Position numbers and translations under genes: made by a program
NCBI GenBank assembly: GCA_035540635.1
Contig: DATLGH010000037.1
Coordinates: 1 to 48,433 of the forward strand
DNA: 48,433 nt
Direction: 5' to 3'
Source of the DNA: Egibacteraceae bacterium
GTDB taxonomy: Bacteria > Actinomycetota > Nitriliruptoria > Euzebyales > Egibacteraceae
Notes under the pieces: generated by a model
What the model was told of the DNA's origin: nothing
The model's input: only the letters and a program-made list of their open reading frames with translations
The model's database searches: none
Shown: one piece after another, positions 25,281-33,554 of the stretch
Layout of the letters: each line of letters begins with the position of its first letter
Position numbering within the stretch: the first letter of the stretch is position 1

Positions 25281-25624
25281 GTCGCGTCAGGATCGAACGG
25301 CGGCGGTCCGGCCGCCTCCACGCTCGTCACCCACTGCCCGTCGCCGTCGGTGACCCCCGCAGGCGGGGCGAGCACGGCGGTGCGGTGCAGCTCCGTGCCG
25401 GTGGCCCGCAGCTCGTCGGCGACCCCACGGAGCTCGTCGATCTCGGCGGCGCGCTTCAGCTCGTCGAGCGTTTCCGCCGCCTCACGCTTGAACCGGGCGA
25501 TCATCCGGCCGGCGTTGCGCGCCATGCCCGGCAGGCGCTCAGGCCCGAAGATGAGCAGTGCGAGCACGGCGAGGGTGAGCAGCTCCCAGAACCCCGGGGT
25601 GCTGAACGCCAGCACGCCGCTCAC
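25277..25624 (-). CDS. tatB: Sec-independent translocase protein TatB
   Basis: 115 aa from GTG with SD GGGAGG. The single N-terminal membrane helix ends in the hallmark FGPERLPGMARNAGR, followed by an amphipathic helix (IARFKREAAETLDELKRAAE) and a variable tail. With TatA and TatC it moves folded proteins bearing twin-arginine signals across the membrane. It follows htrA in the same order as in mycobacteria (sigE-rseA-htrA-tatB), and is GTGA-coupled to the PAP2 gene. Confidence 0.9.
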   Translation of the reverse strand: MSGVLAFSTPGFWELLTLAVLALLIFGPERLPGMARNAGRMIARFKREAAETLDELKRAAEIDELRGVADELRATGTELHRTAVLAPPAGVTDGDGQWVTSVEAAGPPPFDPDAT

Positions 25625-25659
25625 CGTCGCTGCACCTCCCGTCCTTCCCGTCGCGGTGG

Positions 25660-26913
25660 CTACTGGTCGCGCGGCCGCTCGACGAGCACCACCTCCGCGG
25701 TGTGCTCCTCACCATCTCGAATGTACGTCACCGTGATCTGGTCGCCCACCGAGCGGTTGCGGACCTCGAGGACGAGGTCACTCATGGAGTCAATGGCGAC
25801 GTCGTCGATGCGGACGATGACGTCGTCGGGCTGCAGGCCCCCCTCCGCCGCCGGCGTGTCGGGCTGGACGAGCTCGACGTAGGCGCCTTCCTCGACGCCG
25901 AGTCGCTCCGCGAGCTGGTCGGACAGGTCGCCCCCCTGCACCCCGAGCAGCGGGTGGCGGACGAAGCCCTCCGCGATGAGCTCGTCGGCGATCGCGACCG
26001 CGGTGTTCGAGGGGATCGCGAAGCCCACCCCGGCGTTGGCGGGAGCGCCACCGGTCGTGAGGATGGCCGAGTTGATGCCGATGAGTCGGGCGTCGCCTCC
26101 GACCAGCGGGCCTCCCGAGTTGCCGGGGTTGATCGGCGCGTCGGTCTGGATGACGTTGAACATGGTCATGGGGGCCCGGCCGGGGCCGCTCACGGGGATG
26201 TCGCGGTTGAGCGCGCTCACCACCCCGGAGGTGACGGTTCCCTCCAGGCCGAACGGGCTGCCGACGGCGACCGCGAGCTCGCCGATGGCGAGGGCGGAGG
26301 AGTCCCCGACCTGGATCGCCGGCAGGCCCGTGCGGTCGACGCGGACGACGGCGAGGTCGTTGGCCGGGTCGGTGCCGACGACCTCCGCGTCGAGCCGTGA
26401 GCCGTCGGCGAGCACCACCTCGACCGATTCGGCGCCTTCCACGACGTGGTTGTTCGTGATGATGTGGCCGTCGGAGCGGTAGATGACCCCCGACCCGTTG
26501 CCCGCTCCCGGGCCGAACGGACCGTTGCCCTCGACGTCGACCTGCACGACGGTCGGCACGACGGCGGCGGCGATGGCGGCGACCCGGTCGACCCCGTCGG
26601 TCGTCTCCAGGGCGGGCGCGAACACCTCGCCGCCGTCGCCCACCGGCTGGACCGCGGGAGGGACGTCCGGGCTGCGGCGGTCCATGTAGGCGACCATCGT
26701 GCCGCTGCCGATGAGCGCGCCGGCGAGCGCAGCCATGAGCGCGACGACCGTGACGCGCACGCCCCGGGACCGGCGGCGGCGCCCGGCGGCACCGGACCCG
26801 GTCGGTCCGGACGGGATCCGCGGATAGGGCACCGGCCCGGACCGCTCCGCGGGCCGCGGGGGCGCGGGCAGCCGGAGGGTCGGGGCGTCGGGACGGGCGA
26901 GGTCGTCGGTCAT
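25660..26913 (-). CDS. htrA: HtrA/DegP-type membrane serine protease
   Basis: 417 aa from ATG at 26913 (GAGGA about 10 nt upstream); the frame is open to a GTG at 26979 but that overlaps the rseB-like gene end. A Pro-rich cytoplasmic N-terminus precedes one membrane helix (VTVVALMAALAGALIGSGTM). The trypsin-like triad is His in IITNNHVV, Asp in NDLAVVRV and Ser in NPGNSGGPLV. One C-terminal PDZ domain follows (LLGVQGGDL... GLQPDDVIVRIDDVAI). It degrades or refolds misfolded exported proteins and belongs to the SigE envelope-stress block. Confidence 0.95.
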   Translation of the reverse strand: MTDDLARPDAPTLRLPAPPRPAERSGPVPYPRIPSGPTGSGAAGRRRRSRGVRVTVVALMAALAGALIGSGTMVAYMDRRSPDVPPAVQPVGDGGEVFAPALETTDGVDRVAAIAAAVVPTVVQVDVEGNGPFGPGAGNGSGVIYRSDGHIITNNHVVEGAESVEVVLADGSRLDAEVVGTDPANDLAVVRVDRTGLPAIQVGDSSALAIGELAVAVGSPFGLEGTVTSGVVSALNRDIPVSGPGRAPMTMFNVIQTDAPINPGNSGGPLVGGDARLIGINSAILTTGGAPANAGVGFAIPSNTAVAIADELIAEGFVRHPLLGVQGGDLSDQLAERLGVEEGAYVELVQPDTPAAEGGLQPDDVIVRIDDVAIDSMSDLVLEVRNRSVGDQITVTYIRDGEEHTAEVVLVERPRDQ

Positions 26914-26957
26914 GTCCAGGGGGTCCTCGGTGCGCGCAGTGCCGGCCGGTGCGGTCT

Positions 26958-28097
26958 CTAGGGTGACACCCACTCCCACAGCCTCGCGAGGCCGCGGCGC
27001 AGTCGGTGGGGCAGGGTGGGCGCCTGCGGGCGAGGCAGTGACCGCGCGATCGCGACGAACTCCCGAGGCGGGGCGTCACCCACGAGGGAGAACGTCGTGC
27101 CCGATGCTTCCCAGACCAGCCGCTGGGGAACCGCGCCCGCCCATTCGTAGGCGGGCCAGCCCAGGTCGTCGGCGGGTTGCGCGCCGTCGGGCAGCGACGC
27201 CCAGTCGGGTCGGCCCTGCTGCTGGAACAGCGACACGGTGTAGAGCCCGTCACGGTAGACGAGATGCAGCGGCTGGCTGTCCGACCCGTCCACCGCGTAC
27301 ACCCCGACGGGCTCGTAGCCTCCCGGCAGCGAGGGGGGCACCGTCCATCCGGCCTCGCGCAGCGCAGTGAGCGCGCGGTCGTCGACCGGGGTGATGGCGC
27401 GGCTGCGCCGCTCCAGCGAGTCGCCGTCGTCGTCGCGTGCCGCCCGTATGCCCGCCCGCGCCGCGGTTCCCGGCCGCAGGTCGAGGGAGAGGTACGCGAC
27501 GAGGCGCAGCCGGCGGGAACCCTCGTAGGACTCGCGGCGCAGCACGAGGCCGCTGTCGTCGTCCACCCAGAGCCGCTCGCGCAGGCTGCCGTTGCCGCGG
27601 CGGCGCACCTCCAGGCGGGTGCAGGGACGGTCGAGCAGGCGGTCCTCGCCGGCGAGGGCGACCTCGTACTTCTCCTCGAGGGCACGCAGGGCCGCGTCCG
27701 GGCGGCCGGAGTCGACGGGGGGCAGGGGGGTGAGCCACCCCTGACGGTGGTCGACCATGTCGCCGCCCTCCTCGCCGAGACGCACGGTGAAGTCGTCGGG
27801 GGAGGACACCGTCAGGGTGTCGCGGTCGCGCAGCACGCGCGACAGGGCCACGTGGGGGTCACCGTCGGCCCAGACGATCCACAGCGCCTCCCCGGTGTAG
27901 CGGCGTTCCTGCGACGCCTCCCAGGCCCGCTGGAGCACCGGGCGCCACCCGTCGGCGTCAGGCGCCGGCCGCGGTTGGGCGCGCGCGGGGCCCGGTGCGG
28001 ACGCCCCGGCGGCCGAGGCGAGGAGCAGGGCCGCTCCCGTGGCACCCACGGCGAGCGCGAGGCTCCACCTGCCGCGACGCCGCCCGCCGCCGATCAC
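26958..28097 (-). CDS. RseB/MucB-like sigma-E regulatory protein
   Basis: 379 aa from GTG at 28097, overlapping the anti-sigma stop (GTGA). An N-terminal signal or anchor (WSLALAVGATGAALLLASAA) is followed by a beta-rich RseB/LolA-like domain (EALWIVWADGDPHVALSRVL, RLEVRRRGNGSLRERLWVDD, SGLVLRRESYEG) and a C-terminal RseB-like lobe with PVGVYAVDGSDSQPLHLVY. In gammaproteobacteria RseB binds the outer part of RseA and senses lipopolysaccharide or mislocalised lipoprotein. In this order it probably protects the anti-sigma from proteolysis. Its placement between rseA and htrA differs from mycobacteria, which lack it there. Confidence 0.78.
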   Translation of the reverse strand: MIGGGRRRGRWSLALAVGATGAALLLASAAGASAPGPARAQPRPAPDADGWRPVLQRAWEASQERRYTGEALWIVWADGDPHVALSRVLRDRDTLTVSSPDDFTVRLGEEGGDMVDHRQGWLTPLPPVDSGRPDAALRALEEKYEVALAGEDRLLDRPCTRLEVRRRGNGSLRERLWVDDDSGLVLRRESYEGSRRLRLVAYLSLDLRPGTAARAGIRAARDDDGDSLERRSRAITPVDDRALTALREAGWTVPPSLPGGYEPVGVYAVDGSDSQPLHLVYRDGLYTVSLFQQQGRPDWASLPDGAQPADDLGWPAYEWAGAVPQRLVWEASGTTFSLVGDAPPREFVAIARSLPRPQAPTLPHRLRRGLARLWEWVSP

Positions 28098-28549
28098 CGG
28101 CGGCCGTCGACGACCACCGGCGTGGACAGCGGCCCTCCGACCGTGTGGACGATGTGGTCGGCGACGTAGAGGTCCATCGGCACGTTGACGAGGCGGTCCT
28201 CGGGCGAGGAGCCGCCGCCCAGCGCGAACGCCGCGCCCCCGAGCATGCCCGCGACGACGGCCAGCGCCGCCGCAACCACCCGGCCGCCGGTGACGGCGAG
28301 TGCCGGGCCCTGCCGGCGGGGACCGGCGCCCGAGCGGGTCAGGTCGGGCAGGAGGTCGACGCCGTCGGGCAGGCGGCGAACCGGCAGGTTGCGGACGAGC
28401 ATCCGGGTGCGCCCGAGGCTCTCGACCTCGGCACGGCAGGCCGCGCAGCCGGCGAGGTGCGCCTCGACGAAGGCACGCCCGTCGTCGTCGAGCATGCCGT
28501 CGAGCCACGCCGAGTGCAGGGGCGCCGCCGCCGCACAGTCGTCACTCAT
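28094..28549 (-). CDS. rseA: Zinc-type anti-sigma factor (RseA-like)
   Basis: 151 aa from ATG at 28549, which overlaps the sigE stop region. The ZAS motif is seen as HLAGCAACRAEV (His-x3-Cys-x2-Cys). A single membrane helix lies near residues 83-103 (VVAAALAVVAGMLGGAAFAL), so the C-terminal 45 residues face outside. It binds SigE in the cytoplasm and releases it upon proteolysis or redox change. Adjacent gene order (sigE, rseA, rseB-like, htrA) supports that reading. Confidence 0.9.
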   Translation of the reverse strand: MSDDCAAAAPLHSAWLDGMLDDDGRAFVEAHLAGCAACRAEVESLGRTRMLVRNLPVRRLPDGVDLLPDLTRSGAGPRRQGPALAVTGGRVVAAALAVVAGMLGGAAFALGGGSSPEDRLVNVPMDLYVADHIVHTVGGPLSTPVVVDGRR

Positions 28550-29123
28550 CGCCGCTGGCCCCCCGCGTGCGCGCACGGTCGGCGGCCTCGCGCTCGAGGA
28601 AGTCACGCAGCTGCCTGCGGCCGCGGTGGATGCGCGAGCGCACCGTTCCTGTCGGCCAGCCGGTCGCCTCGGTGATCTCGTCGTAGGACAGCCCCTCAAC
28701 GTCGCAGAGGACCACGGCGAGACGGAACGGCTGGGACAGCTCGGCCAGGCCGCGTTCGAGGTTTGCCTCCAGGGTCCTTCGGTCCACGAGCTCCGCCGGG
28801 CCGGGCTCCTCGGAGACGGGGGTACGCCACTCCTCCTCGGGGAGGGTCTCGAGCCGCACCCGCTTGCGGCGGCGGACCTGGTCGAGGAAGAGGTTCTTCG
28901 TGATGCGGTACAGCCAGCCGTCGAAGGTGCCCGGCTGGTAGCGGTCGAGGTTGCCGTAGACGCGCACGAACACCTCTTGGGTGAGGTCCGCCGCGTCGTC
29001 GACATCGCCCGTGAGGCGGTAGGCGACGTTGTAGATCTTGTCGCCATAGCGCTCCGCCACCTCGTCCCACGACGGGCGCGGGTCGGGGCGGTGGACGTCG
29101 TCGTGGTGGGCTGGGGGCGCCAC
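28542..29123 (-). CDS. sigE: ECF sigma factor SigE type
   Basis: 193 aa, GTG at 29123 with strong SD GAGGAGGT; an upstream frame exists but lacks an SD. Region 2 is RYGDKIYNVAYRLTGDVDDA then DLTQEVFVRVYGNLDRY and GWLYRITKNLFLDQVRRR; region 4 is LAVVLCDVEGLSYDEITEAT then TGTVRSRIHRGRRQLR. This is an extracytoplasmic-function factor for envelope stress. A TAGGAT -10-like sequence lies at 29173-29178. The conserved neighbours match M. tuberculosis Rv1220c-Rv1224. Confidence 0.94.
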   Translation of the reverse strand: MAPPAHHDDVHRPDPRPSWDEVAERYGDKIYNVAYRLTGDVDDAADLTQEVFVRVYGNLDRYQPGTFDGWLYRITKNLFLDQVRRRKRVRLETLPEEEWRTPVSEEPGPAELVDRRTLEANLERGLAELSQPFRLAVVLCDVEGLSYDEITEATGWPTGTVRSRIHRGRRQLRDFLEREAADRARTRGASGDE

Positions 29124-29305
29124 GGCACCTCCTCGGGCTGCCGGCGGCCACTTGACCGGCAGCGGCAAGACCATCCTAGTGCGCACCACGTCTCCTTCCC
29201 CGCCGGGCGCCCGGTCACCGGCGTCGGTGCCCGACGGCCCGCTAGGCTGTCGAACGCCGTGCGGGACCCCCGAGGTTCCCCGGAGGCGGCGAGAGGAGAC
29301 GAGCG

Positions 29306-29950
29306 GTGCACACCGACGAGCGCATCACCGCCTACGTGCGCAGCTTCGACGAGCCGGAGGACGAGCCGCTGCGGGCCGCGAGGGCGCGCAGCGAGGAGGC
29401 CGACATCCCCGCAGTGTCACCCGAGACCGGCGCGCTGCTGCGCTTCTTCGCCCGGCTCATTAGCGCCCGCCACGTCGTGGAGGTCGGCTCCGGCGGCGGC
29501 TACAGCGGCATCTGGCTGCTCGGCGGCATGGACCCGCGGGGGGCGCTCACCACCATCGAGGTGGACCCCGACAACCAGGCGCTCGCCCAGCGCGCCTTCG
29601 GGGAGGCGGGGGTGTCGGACCGGGTGCGCTCGATGCGGGGCGCGGCGCTCGAGGTGCTGCCCAAGCTCGCCGACAGCCACTACGACATCGTCTTCCTCGA
29701 CGCGGTCAAGGCGGAGTACCCCGCCTACCTCGAGCACGCCCGCCGCCTCCTGCGCCCGGGCGGCCTCCTGCTCGCCGACAACGTCCTGTGGCACGGCACG
29801 GTGCCCGACCCCTCCGTCAGCGACCCCGACACCGCCGGTATGCGGGCCTTCAACGACGCGGTCCGCGACGACCCCGCGTTCACCGCCACAATCGTGGCGA
29901 TCGGCGACGGCGTGCTCGCCGGCGCCTACCACCCCGGCGACGGGCGATGA
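29306..29950 (+). CDS. SAM-dependent O-methyltransferase (Rv1220c-like)
   Basis: 214 aa from GTG at 29306 with SD GAGAGGAG. The class I methyltransferase motifs are VVEVGSGGGYSGIWLLGG (SAM loop), LTTIEVDPD, and YDIVFLDAVKAEYPAYLE with the metal-site Asp, then GGLLLADNVLWHG. This matches the catechol/caffeoyl-CoA O-methyltransferase superfamily. It is divergent from sigE, exactly as Rv1220c is from sigE in mycobacteria. Its substrate is unknown. A TAGGCT at 29243-29248 may be its -10. Confidence 0.9.
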   Translation: MHTDERITAYVRSFDEPEDEPLRAARARSEEADIPAVSPETGALLRFFARLISARHVVEVGSGGGYSGIWLLGGMDPRGALTTIEVDPDNQALAQRAFGEAGVSDRVRSMRGAALEVLPKLADSHYDIVFLDAVKAEYPAYLEHARRLLRPGGLLLADNVLWHGTVPDPSVSDPDTAGMRAFNDAVRDDPAFTATIVAIGDGVLAGAYHPGDGR

Positions 29951-30174
29951 GCGTCTGGTGCCTCACGACGTCGCCGGACAACCTCGCCGCGACCGCCGCA
30001 TCCGCGCCTGCTACGAGGACCGACTACGAGGTCGTGCGCGCAGCCCTGGCGGAGGCTGCGGGAGGCTCGCAGTGGTCGTCGGTCGCCGGGTTTCCTGTCC
30101 GGGGAGGCCGGCACGGCGGGGTCAGGCAGGGAAGAAGCGGAACTTCGTGGAGAGCTCGGCGGAGAAGGCCATGA
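29947..30174 (+). CDS. Short ORF after the methyltransferase, possible truncated gene
   Basis: 75 codons from an ATG that overlaps the methyltransferase stop as ATGA. The opening MSVWCLTTSPDNLAATAA faintly resembles the start of EVE-domain proteins, but nothing typical of the rest of that fold follows. The last 50 nt overlap the end of the convergent membrane-protein gene, and the tail is Arg-rich, as out-of-frame GC-rich DNA gives. It may be a remnant or not coding. Confidence 0.25.
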   Translation: MSVWCLTTSPDNLAATAASAPATRTDYEVVRAALAEAAGGSQWSSVAGFPVRGGRHGGVRQGRSGTSWRARRRRP

Positions 30175-30883
30175 TGACCGCGAGGTAGAACATGCCGGTC
30201 GCGGCCTGGATGGAGCGCCCTCCCTCCTGCGCGAGCTTCCAGACGAAGCCGGCGATGAGCGCGCAGATGGCGACGAGCCCGACGGCGAGCATGACGCTGA
30301 AGCCGGGCACGACGAGCACGGGCGAGAAGCCCCCGCCCATGTCGGGCGCCGGGTTGCGCGCCGACAGGGCCGCGGCGCCGACGGCCGCCACGACGCCGGC
30401 GACGTACCACCAGGCGCCGCGGATCATGTAGGCGTTGCTGAGGCGCCGCTCCACGAGGTACCAGTGGCCGAGCAGAAGCCCGAAGACCGTGGAGCCGAGG
30501 AACAGCGACCCGAGCGCGAGCTCGGCGACGGCCAGGCCCGGCTGGGCGCCATGGACGACGCCGAACAGCACGAGCGACGCGACGCCGGCCGCGGCCCCGG
30601 CGAGACCTACGGCGCGCGACAGCGCCTCCTGACGGGCGAGCAGGAGGACCTGCCAGACGACGAGCAGCGCCGCGAAGGCGCCGAGGGCGGTGACCTCCGG
30701 GCCGGCGACCTGGCCGCGGGTGATCGCCCAGGCCCCCGCGGCGCACAGCGCGAGCGTCGACCCGGTGAGCACGAAGAAGCCCCTGCGCACGGCACCCCAC
30801 ACGCCGCTGGCCCACAGCACCACCGCCCCGCCCACGGCGGCTTCGAGCAGGATGACGGACATGACCCCGAGCGGGCCGGACAT
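30122..30883 (-). CDS. Polytopic membrane protein of unknown function
   Basis: 253 aa from ATG at 30883 with SD GAGGAG; the frame upstream to 30991 has no SD and overlaps the divergent thioesterase. About eight hydrophobic helices are readable. Notable intramembrane residues are two His (LFGVVHGAQPG and GLLLGHWYLVERRLSNAYMI), and the end FSAELSTKFRFFPA is charged. I do not recognise the family. The paired His within helices could bind haem or metal, but that is speculation. Confidence 0.65.
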   Translation of the reverse strand: MSGPLGVMSVILLEAAVGGAVVLWASGVWGAVRRGFFVLTGSTLALCAAGAWAITRGQVAGPEVTALGAFAALLVVWQVLLLARQEALSRAVGLAGAAAGVASLVLFGVVHGAQPGLAVAELALGSLFLGSTVFGLLLGHWYLVERRLSNAYMIRGAWWYVAGVVAAVGAAALSARNPAPDMGGGFSPVLVVPGFSVMLAVGLVAICALIAGFVWKLAQEGGRSIQAATGMFYLAVIMAFSAELSTKFRFFPA

Positions 30884-30989
30884 CGGACTCCTCGCACAAC
30901 GACCGTTGGCACAGGCGGTTGCCCACACCGGATGGGGTCCATACTGCCAGCGGCCGACAGGACCGGCGAACCCCCGAGCAGGAGCGCAC

Positions 30990-31430
30990 ATGAACGACTA
31001 CCCAGAGTGCCGACCGGGGCGTCGCGCGAAGGTCAGCCTCGAGGTGACCGAGGGCGACACCGCGGCGGCGATGGGCTCGGGGGACGTCCCGGTGCTCGCG
31101 ACCCCACGGGTGCTCGCGCTGGCCGAGCAGGCCTCCGTGCAGGCCCTCGGCAGCTGCCTGCCCGAGGGCAAGACGAGCGTCGGCGCGTGGGTGGAGCTCG
31201 AGCACCTGCTGCCGAGCCACGTCGGGGAGACGGTCACCGCCGAAGCGGTCCTGCTCGGCGTCCACGGTCGGCGCCTCGAGTTCTCCATCTCGGTGAGGTC
31301 CGGGGAGGAGGAGGTCGCCCACTGCCGCCACCGCCGGGTGCTCGTCAGCCGCAGCCGCTTCGAGGCGCCCCAGCCCGTCGGGGAGCGCAGCTCGGTCGCG
31401 CCCCAGCTGCCGTTGAAGGGGCAGCGGTGA
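30990..31430 (+). CDS. FlK-like hot-dog thioesterase
   Basis: 146 aa, ATG at 30990 with CAGGAG upstream. The pattern PVLATPRVLALAEQASVQAL, then TSVGAWVELEHLLPSHVGET and ARRHRRVLV-like charged C-terminus fits the fluoroacetyl-CoA thioesterase subfamily of hot-dog proteins, with the Thr, Glu and His of the catalytic triad in ATP, AEQA and EHLLPSH. Most family members in bacteria hydrolyse or gate small acyl-CoAs; resistance to fluoroacetate cannot be inferred from sequence. It is followed by convergent pepA after 13 nt. Confidence 0.8.
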   Translation: MNDYPECRPGRRAKVSLEVTEGDTAAAMGSGDVPVLATPRVLALAEQASVQALGSCLPEGKTSVGAWVELEHLLPSHVGETVTAEAVLLGVHGRRLEFSISVRSGEEEVAHCRHRRVLVSRSRFEAPQPVGERSSVAPQLPLKGQR

Positions 31431-31443
31431 TGCGGCGGGCGGT

Positions 31444-32946
31444 TCAGCCGCGACGCTGCAGGTAGCGCGCGAGCATGCGCACGCCCGCGCCGGTCGCTCC
31501 CTTCGCGGTCGTGAACGCGTCGCCCTCCTCGCTGAACGCCGGCCCGGCGATGTCGAGGTGTGCCCACGGCCGCCCGCCGGTGAACTCCTTCAGGAACAGC
31601 CCGGCGACGACCGTCCCGGCCTCGCGCCCCTTCCCGACGTTCTTGAGGTCGGCTACCTCGCTCTTCAGGTGCTCGGCGTACTCCTGGGGCAGCGGCAGGT
31701 GCCAGACCTTCTCCCCCGTCGCGGCAGCGGCCTCCTGGAGCGCGCGCAGGAGGTCGTCGTCGGTGCCCATGAGCCCGGCGATCTTGGACCCGAGGGCGAC
31801 GATCTGCGCGCCGGTCAGCGTCGCGAGGTCGATGATCGCGTCGGGCTCGCGTTCCGCGGCGTAGGCGAGCGCGTCGGCGAGCACGAGGCGGCCCTCGGCG
31901 TCGGTGTTCATGACCTCGACGGTCGTCCCGTTGTAGTGGGTGAGGACGTCGGAGACGCGGATGGCCGCCCCCGACGGCATGTTCTCCGCCAGCGCGACGA
32001 GTCCGGTGACCTTCGTCGCCACGCCCAGACTGCCGAGCACCGACATGGCGCCAACCACCGCCGCGGCCCCGCTCATGTCGGACTTCATCGTCGTCATGCC
32101 CGAGGTCGGCTTCAGCGACAGCCCGCCGGAGTCGAACGTGATGCCCTTGCCGACGAGGGCGACGTGGCCGCTCGCCGCACTCGGCTCGTAGGTCAGCTCG
32201 ACGAGGCGGGGCGGCTCGCTCGACCCCTGCCCCACCCCGAGGATGCCGCCGAAGCCTCCTTCCGCGAGAGCCCGCTCGTCGAGCACCCGGATCCCGAGGC
32301 CGCACTCCGCGGCGATCTCGGCGATGCGGTCGGCCAGCGCGGGCGGGCGCTTGGCGAACGGCGGGGTGTTCACGAGGTCGCGTGCGAGGATCACCCCGCC
32401 CGCGACGATCGCGCCAGCCGTCACCCCCGCCTCCACCGCGCCGCCGTCGAGCCCCGACCCCGTGAGGATGCGGATCGCCTCGAGCGACGGCGTGTCGGCC
32501 TTCTTCGACCGGTAGCGGGTGTAGGCGTAGGCGCCCAGGGCGGCGCCTTCGGTGGCCGCCTGCGCGGCGGCGGCCGCGTCCTCGCCGACCGGGGTGTCGC
32601 CCGGGACGACGATCGCAAGGATCGAGTTCTTCGTCGCGTTGCGCGCCGCCGCGCCCGCCGCCTTGCGCAGGGTGTCGAGCGTGACGTCGTCCGGGGCGCC
32701 AAGACCGACGACGAGCAGGACCGGCGCACTCGCCCGGCTGCGCGTGGGCACCCGTGCCACGGCGCCGAGCTCGCCGTCGAACGCGACGCCGGCGAGCCAG
32801 CCCGCGAGGTCGATCTCGAGCGTCTCCCCGACCGCTATGGCGTCGGCACCGAGCACCGGCCCGTCCTCGCCGCGCGTGGCGAACACCGCCAAGGCGTCGG
32901 CCTCGACGGCTCCGGGGGCCTGCGGCGAGAACGCGAACGTCGGCAT
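31444..32946 (-). CDS. pepA: Leucyl aminopeptidase (M17)
   Basis: 500 aa. The M17 signature NTDAEGRLVLADALAYA is intact, and the metal-binding Lys/Asp residues are in LVGKGITFDSGGLSLKP, TMKSDMSGAAAVVGAM and IDLATLTGAQIVALG. The N-terminal domain (about residues 1-170) is the usual macro-like regulatory domain. The enzyme forms hexamers and releases N-terminal residues from peptides in the cytoplasm. An SD GAGAGGG precedes the ATG. Confidence 0.96.
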   Translation of the reverse strand: MPTFAFSPQAPGAVEADALAVFATRGEDGPVLGADAIAVGETLEIDLAGWLAGVAFDGELGAVARVPTRSRASAPVLLVVGLGAPDDVTLDTLRKAAGAAARNATKNSILAIVVPGDTPVGEDAAAAAQAATEGAALGAYAYTRYRSKKADTPSLEAIRILTGSGLDGGAVEAGVTAGAIVAGGVILARDLVNTPPFAKRPPALADRIAEIAAECGLGIRVLDERALAEGGFGGILGVGQGSSEPPRLVELTYEPSAASGHVALVGKGITFDSGGLSLKPTSGMTTMKSDMSGAAAVVGAMSVLGSLGVATKVTGLVALAENMPSGAAIRVSDVLTHYNGTTVEVMNTDAEGRLVLADALAYAAEREPDAIIDLATLTGAQIVALGSKIAGLMGTDDDLLRALQEAAAATGEKVWHLPLPQEYAEHLKSEVADLKNVGKGREAGTVVAGLFLKEFTGGRPWAHLDIAGPAFSEEGDAFTTAKGATGAGVRMLARYLQRRG

Positions 32947-33034
32947 GCGAAGAGCCCTCTCGGCTGGCGGTCGAACCTGGCTGGCGGCGGGGGCCGAGTC
33001 TAGCCGCCAACCGCGGGTAGCCCCGACCGGGCAC

Positions 33035-33040
33035 TACACT
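33035..33040 (+). promoter_or_regulatory. Probable -10 box TACACT before the cupin gene
   Basis: TACACT lies 8 nt upstream of the ATG at 33049 and no SD is seen, again consistent with leaderless transcription. Confidence 0.45.
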
Positions 33041-33048
33041 CGCGCGTC

Positions 33049-33504
33049 ATGGGACCGGCCAACGATGCGGCAGGCGGGTTCACGCCTACGGCCGTGGACC
33101 TCCGCGACTACGTGTACTTCCAGGAGGCGGGCCCCGCGACGCGACGGGTGTTCGCCACCGACGTCGTCGCCGTCGACCTCACCGGGTTCGAGCCGAAGCA
33201 GGAGACCGAGGTCCGCGCGTTTCGCACCGCCGACGCGGTGTACACGGTGCTCGGCGGCCGGGCCTGGGTGGTCACCGACGAGGCGGAGGTGACGCTCGAG
33301 CCGCTGCAGTCGCTCATGGTCCCCGCGGGGGTGCCGCACGCGGTGCGCAACGACGCCCCCGACCCGCTCATCCTCCAGATCGTCGTCAGCCCGCCCGACG
33401 ACGTGCCGGCGCCCCCCGCAGGACCGGCGGAGCCACCGGGGGCAGGCGGGCGGGAGCCGAGGGCGTCGCTGCTCGACCGGGTGCGCCGGACGCTCGGGGG
33501 CTGA
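33049..33504 (+). CDS. Cupin-domain protein
   Basis: 151 aa. The cupin barrel is readable in TADAVYTVLGGRAWVVTDEA (motif 1 region, with Gly-rich turn) and LMVPAGVPHAVRNDAPDPLI (motif 2, PxGxxH). Motif 1 lacks the usual HxH pair, so metal binding would rely on fewer ligands or be absent. A short Pro-rich linker and a basic C-terminal end (SLLDRVRRTLGG) follow. Function is not predictable; cupins range from enzymes to sensors. Confidence 0.78.
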   Translation: MGPANDAAGGFTPTAVDLRDYVYFQEAGPATRRVFATDVVAVDLTGFEPKQETEVRAFRTADAVYTVLGGRAWVVTDEAEVTLEPLQSLMVPAGVPHAVRNDAPDPLILQIVVSPPDDVPAPPAGPAEPPGAGGREPRASLLDRVRRTLGG

Positions 33505-33554
33505 GGGCCGCGCGGCGTCCTGCCGGCACGGCCGGAGTCCTCCGCTGCCTGCCA

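Noticed and set aside
26914-26979. GTG start of htrA at 26979
   Set aside because: It overlaps the end of the rseB-like gene and adds residues without function; the ATG at 26913 has a better context, though the longer form is not excluded.
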